Shown here: positions 39,723 to 39,930 of the stretch, piece by piece
How the letters are laid out: each line of letters opens with the position of its first letter
How positions within the stretch are numbered: the stretch's first letter is position 1
NCBI GenBank assembly: GCA_021648445.1
Contig: JAKISU010000010.1
Span: forward strand, 1-39,930
Origin: Flavobacteriaceae bacterium
GTDB taxonomy: Bacteria > Bacteroidota > Bacteroidia > Flavobacteriales > Flavobacteriaceae
DNA: 39,930 nt
Direction of reading: 5' to 3'
The notes under the pieces: generated by a model
What the model saw: only the letters and a program-made list of their open reading frames with translations
What the model was told of the DNA's origin: nothing
Databases searched by the model: none
Program-made: the position numbers and the translations under genes

Positions 39723-39741
39723 TTATTCACAGTGTGAATAA
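39723..39741. repeat. Small palindrome TTATTCAC-AGT-GTGAATAA
   Basis: 8-bp perfect arms around a 3-nt centre in the 193-bp stretch between the last gene and the IS end. It could be an operator, a repeat or a hairpin. No T run follows. Nothing else recognisable lies in 39612-39804. Confidence 0.4.
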
Positions 39742-39804
39742 ATCTAAAAACCAGTACATATAAATTTCAAAATCCAAATTTGATAAAATTTTCAGACACT
39801 TTAC

Positions 39805-39930
39805 AGGGCAAACGCATCTAAAACTATTTTGATTTTCTCGAATTTATCCTTATAAATTGTTGTAATTCGGAACTTTGATTTGTTGTTTTTCATATTTATT
39901 TTTCGTATATTATATTGATAATCAATATTT
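39805..39930 (+). mobile_element. Left end of a second ISAs1-like element (truncated by window edge)
   Basis: AGGGCAAACGCA at 39805-39816 is the exact reverse complement of the terminal 12-mer at 272-283, placed and oriented as a left end. The remaining 114 bases are AT-rich and non-coding, as expected upstream of a transposase gene that would begin beyond the window. Confidence 0.6.

Overview
The window looks like a piece of a low-GC Flavobacteriaceae (Bacteroidota) chromosome. Supporting signs are the many TAnnTTTG-type -7 boxes, lipoproteins and TonB-dependent receptors with carboxypeptidase-like N-terminal domains, a DUF4249 lipoprotein, an S46 dipeptidyl-peptidase, a three-gene succinate dehydrogenase locus of the Bacteroidota type, a trans-acting Delta-9 acyl-ACP desaturase and two four-helix-bundle (S23/IVP) proteins. 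No genus is claimed. Both edges lie in what appears to be the same ISAs1-like insertion sequence in the same orientation: the 3' end of a transposase with its right end at 1-283, and a matching left end at 39805. The window may therefore be an assembly contig broken at IS copies.

Layout. 1-513: IS end and an AT-rich inverted-repeat element. 514-6242: a VTT-domain membrane protein and an SDR oxidoreductase, interrupted by a DUF4249/TonB-receptor operon. That operon is bracketed by two direct copies of a 0.6-0.75 kb block holding the 5' half of the VTT gene and the 3' end of the SDR gene. 6314-6630: a MITE-like element. 6630-7764: two overlapping Crp/Fnr-type regulators. 8237-8809: a collagen-like lipoprotein. 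9079-10647: an ALDH7-type aldehyde dehydrogenase in repeat-rich surroundings. 11147-14493: tilS-dsbD. 14602-20276: tryptophan 2,3-dioxygenase, DUF3108 protein, M23 peptidase and pgi, separated by two MITE-like elements. 20593-23835: a large Oar-like TonB receptor. 23886-25602: an M57-type metalloprotease lipoprotein and a small membrane protein. 25621-27927: a four-helix-bundle protein, an acyltransferase and an acyl-ACP desaturase. 27929-32068: omega-amidase/methionine aminotransferase pair and an S46 peptidase. 32123-36137: sdhC-sdhA-(four-helix-bundle gene)-sdhB on the minus strand. 36464-39611: alpha/beta-hydrolase-OsmC fusion, rimK and an AstE/AspA-like hydrolase.

Most genes are ordinary housekeeping or envelope genes. 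Functional pairs include YbdL-type methionine aminotransferase with omega-amidase, PlsC with acyl-ACP desaturase, RimK with its desuccinylase-like neighbour, and tilS with dsbD in an ATGA overlap.

The unusual signal is the repeat population. Short palindromes with TCCCGA...TCGGGA arms occur between genes and also inside four coding regions (ALDH, tilS, pgi, nitrilase). In three of these the same 15-bp palindrome, read in the same phase, encodes the pentapeptide P-D-[SG]-[YN]-R. Also notable are MITE-like elements (one with an 8-bp target duplication), a four-helix-bundle gene bounded by inverted repeats inside the sdh operon, and the receptor operon flanked by direct repeats. No CRISPR array, tRNA, rRNA or prophage was recognised.
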